This document shows, piece by piece, positions 61,580 through 64,000 of a DNA stretch of 64,000 nt. Under the pieces are notes generated by a model. That model worked only from the letters and a program-made list of their open reading frames with translations, searched no databases and was not told where the DNA came from. Location of the stretch: NCBI GenBank assembly GCA_035477215.1, contig DATIKU010000047.1, positions 20,378 to 84,377 of the forward strand, given 5' to 3'. The stretch's first letter is position 1. Each line of letters starts with the position of its first letter. The DNA comes from Spirochaetota bacterium. GTDB lineage: Bacteria; Spirochaetota; UBA4802; UBA5368. A program made the position numbers and the translations under genes.

Positions 61580-61684
61580 ATGGATGAAACACGGACCGCC
61601 GGCGGAAAACCGCGCGGAAGAGCGTTCTTCCGGCGCTCCTTCGGGCCGCTTGATTTTAATCGATCTGGAGTGAACGATGCTTGA
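61580..61684 (+). CDS. Possible 34-residue leader peptide overlapping rnfB
   Basis: ATG 61580, about nine bases after a GGGGGT site, opens a frame of 34 codons ending at 61682-61684, eight bases inside rnfB. The peptide is basic, with Arg-Gly-Arg-Ala-Phe-Phe-Arg-Arg. Overlap with the rnfB start suggests translational coupling. Its short length makes chance likely, and no family resemblance is seen. Confidence 0.25.
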   Translation: MDETRTAGGKPRGRAFFRRSFGPLDFNRSGVNDA

Positions 61685-62528
61685 TATGGTATTCCCCTCG
61701 GTTTCCTCGATCATCAGCATAACGGCGCTGGGAGCGGCGTTCGGGGTGATCCTGTCTTATGCCAGGATCAAACTGCACGTGGAGCGCGATCCGCGGCTGG
61801 GCCTCATAGCCGAGGCCCTGCCCGGGGCCAACTGCGGCGCCTGCGGCCTCCCCGGATGCCTGGGCTACGCCATGAAAATACTGGAGGGCTCCGCCCCGAT
61901 AAACCTGTGCATAGTGGGCGGCGCCGACTCTGTCGAGAAGATATCCCGTGTAATGGACATCAAGGCCGAGGCGCAGATCCCGAAAATCGCGCGCGTTCAC
62001 TGCCAGGGGGGCTGCGACGTCGCAAACAACCGCTTCGATTACAACGGCCCCAGAAGCTGCGCCGCGGCCCAGCAGATTCGCGAGGGATTCAAGACCTGCG
62101 AGTACGGGTGCCTGGGCCTGGTCGACTGCATGAACGCCTGCCCCTTCGGCGCGATCCATATGAGCGCCACGGGCCTGCCTGTCATAAGCCGCGAATTCTG
62201 CACGGGCTGCGGCAACTGTGTGACCGCCTGCCCGCGAAACATCATCAGTCTCGTAGACTCCGATTTCGATGTGCATGTGATATGCCGTAACACCGAAAAG
62301 GCCCCTGTAATGAAAAAGGGCTGTTCGGTCGGCTGCATCGCGTGCAACCGTTGCGTGAAAGCCTGCAAGGAGGTCTTCGCGGATAATCCCGAAATAGAGA
62401 CGGCCATCACCGTATCGAACTTCCTCGCCGATATCGATTACAGCCTGTGCATTAACTGCGGAAAGTGCGCCGAGGTGTGCCCGCAGAAGGTGATAGAATT
62501 CGCGAAGGTGCCCGTAGTGGCGGGATGA
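61677..62528 (+). CDS. rnfB: RnfB-type ferredoxin subunit
   Basis: A 283-residue RnfB: one N-terminal membrane helix, the 4Fe-4S Fes domain with Gly-Ala-Asn-Cys-Gly-Ala-Cys-Gly-Leu-Pro-Gly-Cys (about 51-62), then several ferredoxin clusters including Cys-Thr-Gly-Cys-Gly-Asn-Cys-Val-Thr-Ala-Cys-Pro and Cys-Ile-Asn-Cys-Gly-Lys-Cys-Ala-Glu-Val-Cys-Pro. RnfB carries electrons from ferredoxin into the Rnf sodium- or proton-pumping complex. No other rnf gene lies in the window. It overlaps fliG by four bases. Confidence 0.92.
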   Translation: MLDMVFPSVSSIISITALGAAFGVILSYARIKLHVERDPRLGLIAEALPGANCGACGLPGCLGYAMKILEGSAPINLCIVGGADSVEKISRVMDIKAEAQIPKIARVHCQGGCDVANNRFDYNGPRSCAAAQQIREGFKTCEYGCLGLVDCMNACPFGAIHMSATGLPVISREFCTGCGNCVTACPRNIISLVDSDFDVHVICRNTEKAPVMKKGCSVGCIACNRCVKACKEVFADNPEIETAITVSNFLADIDYSLCINCGKCAEVCPQKVIEFAKVPVVAG

Positions 62529-63541
62529 AATCCATCGATGAAATGACCGGCACCGAGAGGGCGGCCGCGCTCATGGTGGCGCTCGGACCCGCGGCAGCGG
62601 CCGAGATAATGAAGCACCTCGACGAGGACAGCATTCAGCGCATAAGCCGCGAGATAGCCGTCGTCGAGAGACTCACCGTGCACGAGCGCGAGGATCTCAT
62701 CGGCGAGTTCCTCATCGGTCTGCGCAAGCGGCGGAAAAACCTCCAGGGCGGGGAGAACGTGGCCAGGGAGCTTCTCGTGGCCTCGTTCGGCGAGGAAAAG
62801 GCCGCGGGCATTTTAAAGAAGCTCACGCGGCAGAACCTCGAGAAGGGATTCGAGTTCCTCGCCGGCATCGAATCGGAAACGCTCTTTTCATTCATACAGA
62901 ACGAGCACCCCCAGACCATAGCGATAACCCTCGCGTACCTTCCGGCTTCCAAGGCGGCCGAGGTGCTGCAGCTTCTTTCTCCCGGGGACGCCAAGGAGGC
63001 GGCCCTGCGCATGGCGCGCATGGAAAAGACCTCGCCCGACGCGGTGCTCGAGATCGCGCGCGTTATACGTAAAAAGTACGAGAAGCTGCAGCAGTCGGGC
63101 AGGAGCTTCGAATCGGCCGGAGGGGTGGACGCGCTGGTGAGCATCCTGGGGCACATGAGCGGCGACCAGGAAAAAAAGCTCATGGACCACTTCGACGGCT
63201 CGATGCCCGAGATATCGCAGGAGATCCGCGAGCGCATCTTCACCTTCGAAAACATCGCCAATCTCAGCAACCAGGAGATGCGCGTTCTCATCGACGAGCT
63301 CCACGACGACCGGCTCATCGCCATGGCCCTCAAGGGCGCCGGCGACGAGGTCCGCTTCAAGTTCCTCCGCAATATGAGCCGAAACCGCGCCACCGACATC
63401 CTGGGCGAAATCGACGCGCTGGGCGCGCAGCGTCTCAGCGATATCCAGGAGGCGCGCGACTACGTCGTCGACCACATGAAACGGCTCGACATGGAGGGCA
63501 CCATCAGCATCCGCAAGGAGAAGGAAAAGTACGTGGAGTGA
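62525..63541 (+). CDS. fliG: Flagellar motor switch protein FliG
   Basis: A 338-residue FliG, the rotor protein that meets the stator and sets flagellar torque and direction. All three domains are present: FliG_N (about 1-105, with Leu-Met-Val-Ala-Leu-Gly and Glu-Ile-Met-Lys-His-Leu), middle (about 110-190, with Glu-His-Pro-Gln-Thr-Ile-Ala, the EHPQR-like motif) and C-terminal (about 195-330, with charged Asp-Asp-Arg and Ala-Leu-Lys-Gly-Ala). ATG 62525 overlaps the rnfB stop in an ATGA arrangement. No other flagellar gene is in view. In spirochaetes two FliG paralogues are usual; which one this is cannot be told. Confidence 0.93.
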   Translation: MKSIDEMTGTERAAALMVALGPAAAAEIMKHLDEDSIQRISREIAVVERLTVHEREDLIGEFLIGLRKRRKNLQGGENVARELLVASFGEEKAAGILKKLTRQNLEKGFEFLAGIESETLFSFIQNEHPQTIAITLAYLPASKAAEVLQLLSPGDAKEAALRMARMEKTSPDAVLEIARVIRKKYEKLQQSGRSFESAGGVDALVSILGHMSGDQEKKLMDHFDGSMPEISQEIRERIFTFENIANLSNQEMRVLIDELHDDRLIAMALKGAGDEVRFKFLRNMSRNRATDILGEIDALGAQRLSDIQEARDYVVDHMKRLDMEGTISIRKEKEKYVE

Positions 63542-64000
63542 TCATCTCCCGTATATCTCGATGGTGCCGTCGGGCGCGATCTTTTTATACAGGCGCCTCA
63601 CCTTGTGTTCAATCTCGCCCGCGCTTTCAGCCGGGCCGTTCCCGCGATAGTACCGCAGTACACGCGCCACATAGTCCACGGTCGATTTGATCGGCGGCAC
63701 CGCGCCGTGCCGCTTCACCCTGCCGGCTCCCGCGTGATAGGCCGCCAGCGCGAGCGTGACGTCCCCGTTGAAAGTGGCGAGCAGCGACTTGAAGTGGCGA
63801 ACGCCGGCGCGGAGGTTCTGCCCGGGGTCGAACGGATCGCTTACCCCGTACGCGCGCGCGACGTCGAGCATGATCTGCATGAGGCCCGCCGCGCCGGCGA
63901 CCGATACCGCTCCCGCGTTGAAATCCGACTCGACCTTGACGATGCACTGGACGAGGTAGTCGTCCACGCCCTCCTCGGCGGCGATACGGTTGATGAGCGG
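63542..64000 (-). CDS. Lytic transglycosylase (SLT domain), N-terminus beyond window
   Basis: A soluble lytic transglycosylase domain running off the right edge; the frame stays open to 64000 (Pro-Leu-Ile-Asn-Arg-Ile-Ala-Ala-Glu-Glu-Gly). The catalytic Glu is in Val-Lys-Val-Glu-Ser-Asp-Phe, followed by Gly-Ala-Ala-Gly-Leu-Met-Gln-Ile-Met and Ala-Leu-Ala-Ala-Tyr-His-Ala-Gly, all typical SLT motifs. The C terminus Thr-Ile-Glu-Ile-Tyr-Gly-Arg is a short tail. It cuts peptidoglycan, perhaps for flagellar passage given the convergent fliG. Upstream signal sequence cannot be seen. Confidence 0.88.
   Translation of the reverse strand, partial: PLINRIAAEEGVDDYLVQCIVKVESDFNAGAVSVAGAAGLMQIMLDVARAYGVSDPFDPGQNLRAGVRHFKSLLATFNGDVTLALAAYHAGAGRVKRHGAVPPIKSTVDYVARVLRYYRGNGPAESAGEIEHKVRRLYKKIAPDGTIEIYGR

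Overview
The window is a gene-dense, GC-rich bacterial chromosome segment. It has about 50 convincing protein genes, one tRNA and several decayed genes. There is no phage, insertion sequence, rRNA or CRISPR array. The best guess for the organism is a member of the Spirochaetota or a close relative. Supporting this are FliG beside an RnfB-type ferredoxin protein, a secreted protein resembling NADase-type glycan-binding domains common in spirochaetes, outer-membrane beta-barrels (so diderm), full-length PlsB, class III fructose bisphosphatase, HrcA/CIRCE control and many radical SAM proteins. This placement is an inference; no 16S or ribosomal protein gene lies in the window.

Layout. 1-10.3 kb: truncated gene, RsbW-like ATPase, tRNA-Pro(CGG), plsB, class III fbp, a minus-strand set (D-malate/tartrate-type dehydrogenase, alpha/beta hydrolase, DUF151 nuclease) and a GH13 glucosidase. 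10.3-16 kb: a frameshifted outer-membrane-type gene, an EamA transporter, then an Rrf2 regulator with a near-consensus promoter, a DUF438-hemerythrin-PAS protein and the decayed remains of a flavodiiron protein. 16-23.6 kb: minus-strand cluster yggS-proC-M23 peptidase-Smr-corA-terC-mutS2. 23.8-28.9 kb: mtaB, then a polyamine operon with two SpeD-fold genes, speE and an amino-acid permease, behind a hairpin-rich leader. 29-39.7 kb: a Tat-signal radical SAM protein, a nitrilase-family amidase, a perfect-length 50-bp palindrome, glucan phosphorylase, carB copy 1, a B12-type radical SAM protein and a secreted protein.

39.9-51.6 kb: tandem beta-barrel paralogues, a phosphoesterase, a PAS-GAF-PAS-HD-GYP signalling protein, prpE-type acyl-CoA synthetase behind a 23-bp palindrome, then carB copy 2 with pyrR. 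51.7-56.5 kb: a double-hairpin repeat, PAP2 phosphatase, three Hsp20 genes under a perfect CIRCE element, and a COG1900-UPF0280-NIL/ferredoxin cluster for homocysteine synthesis from aspartate semialdehyde. 56.8-64 kb: a DUF3352-like exported protein, a lone cyclic-nucleotide-binding protein, an in-frame radical SAM-TetR fusion, a GHKL ATPase, rnfB overlapping fliG, and a lytic transglycosylase cut by the window edge.

Most interesting: (1) the second SpeD-fold protein keeps the Ser/His/Cys processing triad at exactly the spacing of true AdoMet decarboxylase but has lost the flanking Glu-Ser-His and Trp-Pro-Glu signatures, suggesting a new pyruvoyl decarboxylase making the amine for SpeE; (2) the radical SAM-TetR fusion beside a cNMP-binding protein; (3) the homocysteine cluster with UPF0280 inside it; (4) the decaying NO/O2-defence module; (5) the rnfB-fliG operon. 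All were read by eye; no database search or folding program was run.
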